Made by a program: the position numbers and the translations under genes. Positions 8,789 through 16,722 of a stretch of DNA of 35,791 bases are shown in pieces. This DNA comes from QHBQ01 sp038230695 (GTDB taxonomy: Bacteria; Chloroflexota; Chloroflexia; QHBQ01): the NCBI GenBank assembly GCA_038230695.1, contig JBBRMT010000015.1, forward strand, positions 1 through 35,791, in the 5' to 3' direction. The notes under the pieces are model-generated. The model ran no database searches, was not told the DNA's origin, and saw only the letters and a list, made by a program, of their open reading frames with translations. Position 1 is the first letter of the stretch, and each line of letters opens with the position of its first letter.

Positions 8789-9726
8789 AGCCGGAATATC
8801 TTACCATAAACCTGCCAGCGTTGGCGTAGCTCGGCGTAGTTGAACGCGCCGCGCCGCCACTGCCACCAATCGGCAAGGGCGCGGTAGAGCATCGCGGCGC
8901 GGGTGAGCAGGCGGGCGGCTTGCTGAAAGGCGGGTGAGTAGTGCTTGCGATAGAGCAAGACGCGACTGCGGTGCAATTCGTAGAACATCCGACGTGGCGC
9001 TTGCTTAACGCTCTGTCCGGCGTAATGCACGATGCGGGCGGCGGGAACGCTGTAGTAGGCATAGCCAGCAGCGTGCAGGCGCATCGCCCAGTCCACCTCC
9101 TCTGCGTACATGAAGAAGTCCTCATCGAAACCGCCGGTTCGCTCATAGGCGGCGCGGCTGACCACGAACGCCGCGCCCATGGTGAAGTCTACCGCAAAGG
9201 GTTGCTCATTCTTCGGGTTATCCTGCGGGTAACGCCCGTTCAGCGGGGTATCAGTCAGGCGCGGCAGAATGGGGAAGAGGTCGAGCGCGATCTGCGCGAT
9301 GGTGGGGAAGCGAAACGCGCTGCGCTGCAAGCTGCCGTCGGGGTTGAGCAAGCGCGGGCCGCACGCGCCGGCATCGGGATGGGTATCCATAAATGTCATT
9401 AGTTGGTGCAGTGCGCCGTCTAGCACCAGCGTATCGCTGTTGAGCAGCATCAGATAGCGCCCTCGCGCCTGCTTAAGCCCCAGGTTCGCGCCACTGCCAT
9501 ACCCGATGTTTTTGCCGCTTTCGATCAGAACGGCCTGAGCGAACTGTTCACCCACCATCGCAGCGCTGCCATCGCTACTGGCGTTGTCCACCACGATGAC
9601 CTCGGCGGCAACACCGCAGCTCTCCTGCCCCAGATCAGCATATACCGAGGCGAGGCACGCTTGCAGTAGCGCACGTGTGTTGTAGTTGACGACGATGATG
9701 GAGAGGTCGGGTGTTAGGTGGGTCAT
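8785..9726 (-). CDS. Family 2 glycosyltransferase (rhamnosyltransferase-like)
   Basis: The product has 313 residues and starts at ATG 9726. The ribosome site TAAGGAG overlaps the stop codon of the upstream gene, which suggests coupling. Motifs: SIIVVNYNT near the N-terminus, VVDNASSDGS, GYGSGANLG and LLNSDTLV (donor/metal site), then GGFDEDFFMYAEEVDWAMRL, the usual acceptor-side catalytic region of WbbL-like enzymes. It ends by overlapping the next glycosyltransferase by 4 bp. The pair probably adds successive sugars to a cell-surface glycan. Substrate identity cannot be read from sequence. Confidence 0.88.
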   Translation of the reverse strand: MTHLTPDLSIIVVNYNTRALLQACLASVYADLGQESCGVAAEVIVVDNASSDGSAAMVGEQFAQAVLIESGKNIGYGSGANLGLKQARGRYLMLLNSDTLVLDGALHQLMTFMDTHPDAGACGPRLLNPDGSLQRSAFRFPTIAQIALDLFPILPRLTDTPLNGRYPQDNPKNEQPFAVDFTMGAAFVVSRAAYERTGGFDEDFFMYAEEVDWAMRLHAAGYAYYSVPAARIVHYAGQSVKQAPRRMFYELHRSRVLLYRKHYSPAFQQAARLLTRAAMLYRALADWWQWRRGAFNYAELRQRWQVYGKIFRL

Positions 9727-9733
9727 GCGCTCC

Positions 9734-12220
9734 TTACTTCAGGCTAACTAGATAAAGTCCGCCCCCGCCCCCCACATCAACAGTGTAGGCCAGGGCATTG
9801 TCATCGGCCAGCGCTATGTCGCTGATTGGTGTTTTGTCATCGCTGGCAGCTACATCGCTCGCGCCTGTGCTTATGCTGTAGGCAACAACCATCCAGGGCT
9901 TGGATCCACCCGTCGTGTTGATCCAAGCGACACGATTACCGCTGATTACTGGCCTATCCACGCTGCCACTGGCTAGCACCTTGTCGCTGCCGCTACTGAT
10001 GTTGTACAAATGTATTCTTGCCCCCTTATCGGCGGGGTTGAACGGTTCGACCCAAACCACGTTATCGCCAGAAATATTATAGTAGCCAACCCCGCCAGGG
10101 TTACGGGCGATTATTTGGTCGTTGATGCTGCCATCGGATTTGTGCAAGTGGATGGTGGCTACGCTATCTTTGACCTCGCTCCAAACCAATGCGCTTTCTG
10201 AGGAAACCAGTATGCCGATGCCAGCACTGGGGAGAAATGGGGTGTCAACTCCTGTCGCACGGTTACGCTGGTAGATGCCCGGCTTACCGTTGAGCGTACC
10301 GCGATAGTAGATGGTGTCGTTGGTGAGGGCAAACTCAATAACGTTGTAGCCATCGGCATACATGATGGTGGATTCCTGGTTAGTGGTAGGGCTATAGGCA
10401 TGAATATCGCCTCGGCTGGTAGGCGATGCCTCCAGCCATGCAACCTCCTTGCTATTGCCGACGATGTTCACCTTGTAGCTTTGCGTACCAGGCACGGTGT
10501 AGTGTTCCCCTTTATCTACATCATAGCCACAGAAATCGCACTTGGCATCCAGCCAAAACAGATTGTGACTGGCAACTGCCGGTGGTGAACTGTTTACCTG
10601 GGCTGACAGTTGCAGCGGGTTGGATGCTAGGCCAATGGCGGACAGGTTGATAACGTAAAGCTCATCTAGGTGACTTACGCCATCGTTTAGCCGATAGGCC
10701 AGCACATCGTGGCTGAGAGACAGCTCGATGGGGAACTTGTTGACGAAGCTGGTGATGGTCGTCGTTACCCCGCTGTCCATATCGTAAACCATGACGTACT
10801 GCGTAGCATCCTGCCTAAGCCCGCTATTCACCCAGGCCACTTTGTTGCCGCTAACCGCTGATGCTTGCGCCGAGCCGCTGAAGATGGTCTGGATCGGCCC
10901 ACCGCTGAGGGCGCGGCTGAACACCCCGCCGAAGTAAGCCATCCCCCAGATCACGTTACCATTGTAGATACCGTATCCCGATAGCGGTTGCTCTGTGCCA
11001 CCCAGGTCAATCACAACATCCTTTGCGCTACCGTCCAGCTTGCGGGCATAGATGAATAGCTCTGGTGGAGCGCAGGCGAAGGAGCCATGGCCGTGACAGA
11101 CAGACTCATGCCAAAGCAGATAGCCGTCGCTGATCAGCGGACCTACCCCGTTATCCTTGACCACCTGCTCCTGCCCGCTAATCAAGTTGCGGGCGAAAAG
11201 GCTGAAGCCTTTAGTGACGGCATTGCTATGACTATAGTATAGAGTCTCATTGGAGACGGCGAAACTAAGAGGCTGAAACCCCTCGCCATTATAGCCAGGG
11301 TAGGTGAAGGCGTTAGTCTCCTGTCGCGTGTAGGTGTCATAGGCGTGAATGATTGCCTGGCCGTTGAAAATCTCGCCCCATATCAAGGTGCGGCCATCAC
11401 CAGCCAGCACCCGGACTGCGCCTGGCACGCTGCTGACGGTGAACTTCTCGCCGGTATCGGTGTAACCAAAGATGCTGCCATTAGCCCAGAAGACAGTGCT
11501 GCCCACCACAATTGGGCCACTTGTGATGCCTTCATCGAGCGGAAAAGGCGAGGTATTAGGTGTCGGCGTGGGCGCAACTGGTGTTGGGATGGGTGCGTTG
11601 TACTTGGCGGTGTAAGCGAATCGCCCCAACTGCGTAAGCAGCACGTCATAGGGCGGCTGGTTCTCAGGGTGGTACTCGAACTCCGCCCGCTCGAAGTATT
11701 GCACCAGATATATCTTGCCATCCAGCGGTGACTGCTCGGCAAGCTCCTCGCTAATCGGATAGCCAACATTGGCAAGGCCACCCAGCCGTTGCCAGGCGTT
11801 CAACAACAGCCTGCCGACGTGCTTGCCGGTTTGTGAGAACAGGGTCGGGCTGTCGGTGCTGACCTGCTCGGTCGCCGCACCATTAGGATATTTCTGGTGA
11901 TAGCGCAACGTGCCTAGCTGGGTGAGCAGCACATCGTAAAGCGCGGCGTTTTCGGGGTGATGCTCGAACTCGGCCCGCTCGAAGTATTGTACCGTGTAGG
12001 TCTGGCCGTTCAGGTCGGATACCTCGGCGAGTTCGTCGCTGAGGGGGTAGCCGAAACGTTCCAGCCCGCCGTGCTGCTCCCAGTAGCTCTTGAACGCGCC
12101 AACGATGCTGTGGCCGGTGTCGGGGAAGTAGCGTTCACCTGTCGCGGCCTGGCTCTGGTAGCTGCCTGTAAGCAATAGGGCGATATTTACCACCAACACG
12201 ATGGCGCTGATCTTCCTCAT
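9734..12220 (-). CDS. Secreted protein with two FERAEFEYHPEN modules and a C-terminal beta-propeller
   Basis: ATG 12218-12220 is preferred over an upstream in-frame start because GGGAGG precedes it at 9 nt and a signal peptide starts there (MRKISAIVLVV..., cleavage likely near QSQAA). The product has 828 residues. Two copies of a roughly 75-residue module follow (about 30-108 and 120-195), each with TGH/TGK, a GGL(E/A)xxGYP(L/I)S core, VQYFERAEFE and DVLLTQLG. This module recurs in secreted Chloroflexota proteins and loosely recalls LGFP repeats; its ligand is unknown. A Pro-Thr hinge (about 200-214) leads to roughly 600 residues of TolB/DPP-IV-like propeller repeats such as LIWGEIFNGQAIIHAY and VAWVNSG. 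It heads the leftward group with two glycosyltransferases (7-bp gap). Confidence 0.75.
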   Translation of the reverse strand: MRKISAIVLVVNIALLLTGSYQSQAATGERYFPDTGHSIVGAFKSYWEQHGGLERFGYPLSDELAEVSDLNGQTYTVQYFERAEFEHHPENAALYDVLLTQLGTLRYHQKYPNGAATEQVSTDSPTLFSQTGKHVGRLLLNAWQRLGGLANVGYPISEELAEQSPLDGKIYLVQYFERAEFEYHPENQPPYDVLLTQLGRFAYTAKYNAPIPTPVAPTPTPNTSPFPLDEGITSGPIVVGSTVFWANGSIFGYTDTGEKFTVSSVPGAVRVLAGDGRTLIWGEIFNGQAIIHAYDTYTRQETNAFTYPGYNGEGFQPLSFAVSNETLYYSHSNAVTKGFSLFARNLISGQEQVVKDNGVGPLISDGYLLWHESVCHGHGSFACAPPELFIYARKLDGSAKDVVIDLGGTEQPLSGYGIYNGNVIWGMAYFGGVFSRALSGGPIQTIFSGSAQASAVSGNKVAWVNSGLRQDATQYVMVYDMDSGVTTTITSFVNKFPIELSLSHDVLAYRLNDGVSHLDELYVINLSAIGLASNPLQLSAQVNSSPPAVASHNLFWLDAKCDFCGYDVDKGEHYTVPGTQSYKVNIVGNSKEVAWLEASPTSRGDIHAYSPTTNQESTIMYADGYNVIEFALTNDTIYYRGTLNGKPGIYQRNRATGVDTPFLPSAGIGILVSSESALVWSEVKDSVATIHLHKSDGSINDQIIARNPGGVGYYNISGDNVVWVEPFNPADKGARIHLYNISSGSDKVLASGSVDRPVISGNRVAWINTTGGSKPWMVVAYSISTGASDVAASDDKTPISDIALADDNALAYTVDVGGGGGLYLVSLK

Positions 12221-12270
12221 TATCTTAATCCTCCCGCAATGTAAATAGCGAGGGTTATAGTTTCGACCGG

Positions 12271-12302
12271 CATTGATGCGCTTCACCGGGGCGGGCCGCA
12301 GC
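12271..12302. repeat. Dispersed repeat, copy 1 (CATTGATGCGCTTCACC...)
   Basis: This copy matches 12345-12376 with only two mismatches. Both end in GGGCGGGCCGCAGC. Copy 1 lacks the closing half of the palindrome that copy 2 has. Confidence 0.85.
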
Positions 12303-12344
12303 AAGTCCGAGACACAGAAGAGGCTAGGCGACTGCCTGCGTAGG

Positions 12345-12387
12345 CATTGATGCTCTTCACCAGGGCGGGCCGCAGCCCGCCTCTACG
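12345..12387. repeat. Dispersed repeat, copy 2, with hairpin and CTCTACG end
   Basis: A perfect hairpin GGCGGGC-CGCA-GCCCGCC (12364-12381) is followed by TCTACG. Read on the minus strand it begins CGTAGAGGCGGGC and ends CTGGTGAAG. This is the same layout as the element at 29769-29798. Confidence 0.8.
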
Positions 12388-12434
12388 TCCTCATACCTCA
12401 TGCCTGGATCTACAACGATTGGCGAAGTGCTTGG

Positions 12435-12463
12435 TTGCGCGGGAGGGGCGGGTATGGTAAACT
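12435..12463 (+). promoter_or_regulatory. Candidate promoter of fabF
   Basis: TTGCGC (12435-12440), 17-bp spacer, TAAACT (12458-12463) preceded by TGG (extended -10). It lies 63 bp upstream of the chosen start. The -35 matches only partly. Confidence 0.45.
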
Positions 12464-12526
12464 AGCTGTACCCACCGTATGTTGTGCTTGCGCGATGATA
12501 ACATAAGGGAGGGCCAGGCACAAGTG

Positions 12527-13771
12527 ATGAGGCAACGTCGAGTGGTGGTGACCGGACTGGGGGCGCTCACGCCGTTGGGCAATACGGCGAGGGACTTTTG
12601 GCATGGGCTGATTGCGGGCCGCTCTGGGGTGGGCAGGATTACCCAGATTGACCCCAGCGGCTATCCCACCCAGATCGCGGGCGAAGTACGCGGCTTTGAC
12701 CCGGCGGATTACATGGAAGCTAAGGAGGCGCGGCGGGCTAGCCGCGTCACCCAGTTTGCGGTGGCAACGGCGCGGCAGGCGGTGCTAGATGCGGGCCTGG
12801 CCGAGCAACCCAGCGATGCGGCCCACTACGGCGTGCTGCTAGGGGTGGGCAACACCAGCTTTCCCGATGTCGAGCAGCAGTTGAAGATTATGGTAGAGCG
12901 CGGGGGTAGACACGTCTCGCCGCTGTTCATGCCGATGACCTTGCCCAACATGACCGCAGGCACGGTCGCGCTGCAACTCGGTTGGCGGGGATACATCAGC
13001 ACTGTAGCGGCAGCCTGCGCCAGTGGCAACCTGGCAATTGGCGAAGCAGCGGCGGTAATTGCACGGGGCGATGCTGATGTAATCGTCGCGGGCGGCTACG
13101 AGGCGGCCATCTGCGAGTTTGGGCTGGCCTCATTCAGTGCGTTGCGGGCGATGAGTACCCGAAACGAGCAACCCACCACTGCTTGCCGCCCCTTCGATGC
13201 CACCCGCGACGGCTTCGTGCCAGCCGAGGGCGCAGCCAGTCTGGTGCTGGAAGAACTGGGCCACGCGATTGACCGCGACGCGCATATCTACGCCGAGGTT
13301 GCTGGCTTTGGCGTGAGCAGCGATGCCTATCACCCCGTCTCGCCACGACCAGATGGCAGCGGCATGGCGACCGCAATGCTTCGGGCGCTTCGTAATGCTG
13401 GCCTTGCGCCCCGCGAAATTGAATACATCAACGCGCATGGCACTTCGACCCAGCTAAACGACGCGGCAGAGACGCTGGCAATCAAGCAGGTGTTCGGTGA
13501 TTACGCCTACAATGTACCGATCAGCGCAACCAAATCAATGGTCGGCCATGCTCTCAGTGCGGGCGCGGCGCTGGAGGCAGTCGCCTGCATCCTAACTATG
13601 CGCGACGGGGTTATCCACCCCACTATCAACTATAACCATCCCGACCCGGTCTGCGACCTCGACTACGTGCCTAATGTATCACGCAAGGCAACAGTCAGTA
13701 CCGTGCTGTCCAACTCGTTCGCCTTCGGTGGGCAAAACATATGTATAGTAATGAAGACATCGCCTGATTAG
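12527..13771 (+). CDS. fabF: Beta-ketoacyl-[acyl-carrier-protein] synthase II (FabF)
   Basis: This is the condensing enzyme of type II fatty acid synthesis; it joins malonyl-ACP to an acyl-enzyme in the cytoplasm. The product from ATG 12527 has 414 residues, the usual length. GTG 12524 is an equally possible start, since AAGGGAGG lies 11-14 nt upstream. The catalytic set is complete: Cys164 in AAACASGN, His304 in NAHGTST, Lys336 in ATKSMVGH and His341, each one position beyond the E. coli FabF numbers. The N-terminal RRVVVTGLGALTPLG is typical. No acyl carrier protein or other fab gene is adjacent, so it is a stand-alone copy. A modular polyketide synthase origin is unlikely, because there are no extra domains. 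Confidence 0.96.
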   Translation: MRQRRVVVTGLGALTPLGNTARDFWHGLIAGRSGVGRITQIDPSGYPTQIAGEVRGFDPADYMEAKEARRASRVTQFAVATARQAVLDAGLAEQPSDAAHYGVLLGVGNTSFPDVEQQLKIMVERGGRHVSPLFMPMTLPNMTAGTVALQLGWRGYISTVAAACASGNLAIGEAAAVIARGDADVIVAGGYEAAICEFGLASFSALRAMSTRNEQPTTACRPFDATRDGFVPAEGAASLVLEELGHAIDRDAHIYAEVAGFGVSSDAYHPVSPRPDGSGMATAMLRALRNAGLAPREIEYINAHGTSTQLNDAAETLAIKQVFGDYAYNVPISATKSMVGHALSAGAALEAVACILTMRDGVIHPTINYNHPDPVCDLDYVPNVSRKATVSTVLSNSFAFGGQNICIVMKTSPD

Positions 13772-13784
13772 ACTTAATGCCAGA

Positions 13785-13805
13785 TTCTACATTCTACACT
13801 CTACA
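13785..13805. repeat. Heptamer array, unit TTCTACA, three copies
   Basis: Units at 13785-13791 and 13792-13798 are identical; the third (13799-13805) has one mismatch. It fills the 45-bp gap between fabF and the next gene and ends just before the GGAGG ribosome site. Confidence 0.85.
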
Positions 13806-13816
13806 TTTGGAGGCTT

Positions 13817-14983
13817 ATGCAAACTTACGTCAATGAAGCGTTCATCGCCGACCGGCTGCGGCTAGCGCGACGGCTGCAATTCCTCGGCTTCGGCATCCTG
13901 TTCGCCGCGCTGATTCTAACCCTGCTGCCGACAATCGGCGCACCATCCACTACAACCCCAACCAATGCCAGCGGCACGCCGCTCGCCGGGCCTGTGGTGA
14001 ATGGCACGCCGCTGATTGACGTTGGCAAAGTAGTCACCACTACTGGCTCAGTTACGGCAACAGGCACGATTACTGACACCAACGCAGCGGCCAGCCGCAA
14101 TTCGGTCAACCTGTTCGCCCTGCTTATTTATTATGTCGGCCTGATTGTCGGCTTTCAGGTTCTCAGCGCGGGGCAATGGATGAGCCGCAAGTGGAAGACC
14201 CGTCCCCGCCCCGACGAGCAGCTTGCCGAAGACCTCAAGGGCGCAACTAACAAGTATGCCTTCTACAATTATATCCCGCTGCCCAGCATCGAAAAAGGGC
14301 CGAAGGTGCCGATGATCGATCATCTAATCCAAGCGCCAGAGGGCTTCCTCATCGTGCAGATGCAGCCAGAGTTCGGGCAAATTACCTACAACCGCAACCG
14401 ATGGAATCGCAAGGTAGGCATCGTCGAGCGCATCGGACTAATTGGTTCACCGCCGCTGGGCGATCCAGGGCGGGCGTTGGAGGTCAGGATCCTGGCATTC
14501 AAGCGTTGGCTGGCAGGTCTGGGCATCGAAAACGTGCTGGTTGATGGGGTAATCGCCTTCAACAATGCCCGCGCTAAAGTGGAAATCAAGAGTGAGCCAC
14601 CCTACCCGGTGATCAACCACCTGCAGGTGGTAGAATATCTACGCGAAATGACGGCGGAGGTTGATGCAAGCGCAGGCGAGAACGAACCAACCATCAGAAT
14701 TGCGGGTGATGTACGCAACAAGATCAACAGCGCCTTGCTCGACCTGATCCCAGCGGTGCAAGAGAAGGAGCCGCCCAAGGAGCAGGCCAAGTCAGCGGCA
14801 CGAGGTGGCGTGCGCCCCAGCGATGCGCCCCAGACACGAGGCAACCGCCCCACACCCCCACCGCCATCGCCATCCGCACCCCAGCCAAAGGGCAACCGCA
14901 ACCAGCCAGCCCCGCCGCCCGCCCGCCCCAGTCGCAACGGCGCAACGCCGCGCAGCGATGAGGCCAAGCGCACCGGAAAGTAG
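13817..14983 (+). CDS. Membrane protein with a NERD-like (nuclease-related) domain and Pro-rich tail
   Basis: The product has 388 residues, with ATG 13817 behind TTGGAGG. Two hydrophobic segments (about 20-37 and 97-118) flank a Thr/Gly-rich loop of about 60 residues that should be external. Residues from about 165 to 280 resemble the NERD fold: DHLIQAPEGFLIVQMQPEFG, followed by a W...V segment, then GRALEVRILAFKRWL and VDGVIAFNNARAKVEI. NERD domains are thought to be related to restriction-type nucleases. The usual acidic metal-binding residues are not obvious here, so catalysis is doubtful. The last 70 residues are Pro/Ala/Arg-rich and probably disordered. The gene lies 6 bp upstream of a penicillin-binding protein gene, so co-translation and a cell-envelope role are inferred. 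Confidence 0.6.
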   Translation: MQTYVNEAFIADRLRLARRLQFLGFGILFAALILTLLPTIGAPSTTTPTNASGTPLAGPVVNGTPLIDVGKVVTTTGSVTATGTITDTNAAASRNSVNLFALLIYYVGLIVGFQVLSAGQWMSRKWKTRPRPDEQLAEDLKGATNKYAFYNYIPLPSIEKGPKVPMIDHLIQAPEGFLIVQMQPEFGQITYNRNRWNRKVGIVERIGLIGSPPLGDPGRALEVRILAFKRWLAGLGIENVLVDGVIAFNNARAKVEIKSEPPYPVINHLQVVEYLREMTAEVDASAGENEPTIRIAGDVRNKINSALLDLIPAVQEKEPPKEQAKSAARGGVRPSDAPQTRGNRPTPPPPSPSAPQPKGNRNQPAPPPARPSRNGATPRSDEAKRTGK

Positions 14984-14989
14984 CCGCCG

Positions 14990-16714
14990 ATGCTCAGTTC
15001 AATCAGCAAATCTCTTGCCGTGATTGCTATCGCCGCATTGCTCTTCCTCGGCAGCACTGGCGACGACCAACGCTGGCTGGAGTGCCTGTTCGGCGCAGCG
15101 CCGTTCATCCTCTATCTAACCTGGGCGTTGGTGCCAACCCCGGCGGGGCAAGAGAACCGCGCCATGCAGCGACTTGGTGGCGTGCTGCTTACCTTCTTCG
15201 TGCTGATCAGCCTGCAACTGCTGCGCGAACAGGTGCTGACTGCGGACGCAACCAAGAACCGCACCAGCGACCCGCGCCGCGCCGATGCCGAGCTACGCAC
15301 CCAGCGCGGACGCATCTACGATGCCGCAGGTAAGCCGGTTGCCGATCGGGTAATCCTACCTAGTGGCTACGTCAAACGCACCTACCCCAACCCCTACACC
15401 GCCTACCTCGCCGGTTACTACAGTCCGCTGCGCTTTGGCAACTTCGGGCTGGAAGATATGTATAACAACTGGATGATTGGGCAACAGGGCAACAATCCCT
15501 TCGAGGATCAGATTAACGCGCTACTGCACCGCCCCACCATCGGCAACGACCTGCACCTCACCATCAACCCCGACTTGCAGCAGGTGGCAACCAACGCGCT
15601 GCTCACCTGTAATAGCCAGGGAACCAACTGTATTGGCGCGGCAGTGGTCCTCGATGCTCACAGCGGCGCGGTGTTGGCGATGGCAAGCAACCCCCATTTC
15701 GATCCCAGCCAGATTGCCGCCGATCCTTCTGCCGTCCCCACCGCCGAACGCACCCGTATCAGCGACTACTGGAACAGCCTGCAAGGTGATGCGGCCCATC
15801 CACTGGTGCTACGAGCTACTGCTGGGCTATATCCGCCGGGCAGCACATTCAAGACTGTCACGCTAGCGGCAGGGATTGACACCGGCAAGTACACCCTGCA
15901 AACGCCCTTCCAGGATCCCGGCTATGTGGACATCAACAACCACCGCGAGGTGGACTGCTCCACCTGCCGTCCGCCAGTTTCGGTTCACCCCAGCAATATC
16001 TTCACCCTGATGGAAGGCTACCAGTGGTCGCTCAACGTAGTATTCGCATCCACCGCCGCCCTGCCGCCCAACGCAATTGGCGCAGGCGCGATGGCCGAAT
16101 ATATGCGTCGCTTCGGTGTGGGCAACGGCAACCTGATGACCGACTATCCACTCTCGACCAGTCGAGTGTGCGCTGGCGCTAAAGACCCTGCCGATATGCA
16201 GTGTCTGTTCTCATCCGACAATGGCCTCAACCTGACGGCGGAAACCGCCTTCGGTCAAGGCCAGTTGCAGGTTACGCCGATGCAGATGGCAGTAGTCGCC
16301 GCGACGGTGGCGCGGGGTGGCGATGTGCCACAGCCCTATGTGGTCAACGGTATCACCCAGCCCGCAGCGGGCGGTGACAAGGTGTTGTTCGTCGCCCAAC
16401 CAAAGTCGCTGGGCCGCATTATGACCCCGCAGAGCGGCGCGACGGTGCGACAGGCGATGTATACCTCGGTGCAGAAGGGCTGGGCGAACGGCGCGGCCAT
16501 ACCAGGATACGCAGTTGGCGGCAAGACCGGCACGGCGGAAACCGGGGTCAACGGCAACTCGCATAGCTGGTTCATCGCCATATGTGGCCGCGACCCCAAC
16601 AACCCTGATTACGCCCTCGCGGTGATGTTCGAGAACGGCGGCGAAGGCACCCGCGTTGCCCTCCCCGCCGCTAAGAAGATTATGGTATGGCTGTCTCAGA
16701 ACAACCCGCACTAA
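14990..16714 (+). CDS. Penicillin-binding protein, transpeptidase (PbpA/FtsI type)
   Basis: This enzyme cross-links peptidoglycan on the outer side of the membrane. The product has 574 residues. The three active-site motifs are all present: S285-T-F-K288 (SxxK, within PPGSTFK), S347-L-N349 (SxN) and K512-T-G-T (KTG). Up to three hydrophobic stretches (about 5-20, 33-50 and 62-80) precede the TLRTQRGRIYD-like dimerisation region (ELRTQRGRIYDAAG), instead of the single anchor usual for class B PBPs. The layout recalls the PbpA proteins of Actinobacteria and Chloroflexota that accompany RodA/FtsW, but no such partner is nearby. The gene is 6 bp downstream of the NERD-like membrane protein and converges on the ArsR-SRPBCC gene with 8 bp between stops. 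Confidence 0.92.
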   Translation: MLSSISKSLAVIAIAALLFLGSTGDDQRWLECLFGAAPFILYLTWALVPTPAGQENRAMQRLGGVLLTFFVLISLQLLREQVLTADATKNRTSDPRRADAELRTQRGRIYDAAGKPVADRVILPSGYVKRTYPNPYTAYLAGYYSPLRFGNFGLEDMYNNWMIGQQGNNPFEDQINALLHRPTIGNDLHLTINPDLQQVATNALLTCNSQGTNCIGAAVVLDAHSGAVLAMASNPHFDPSQIAADPSAVPTAERTRISDYWNSLQGDAAHPLVLRATAGLYPPGSTFKTVTLAAGIDTGKYTLQTPFQDPGYVDINNHREVDCSTCRPPVSVHPSNIFTLMEGYQWSLNVVFASTAALPPNAIGAGAMAEYMRRFGVGNGNLMTDYPLSTSRVCAGAKDPADMQCLFSSDNGLNLTAETAFGQGQLQVTPMQMAVVAATVARGGDVPQPYVVNGITQPAAGGDKVLFVAQPKSLGRIMTPQSGATVRQAMYTSVQKGWANGAAIPGYAVGGKTGTAETGVNGNSHSWFIAICGRDPNNPDYALAVMFENGGEGTRVALPAAKKIMVWLSQNNPH

Positions 16715-16722
16715 AGCGAGAG

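Larger units (their letters stand above)
12221..12526. other. Divergent intergenic region with two copies of a dispersed repeat
   Basis: This 306-bp spacer lies between the leftward module/propeller gene and fabF. It holds two direct copies of a 32-bp sequence (12271-12302 and 12345-12376) and a candidate rightward promoter (12435-12463). No coding signal was seen. Confidence 0.65.
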
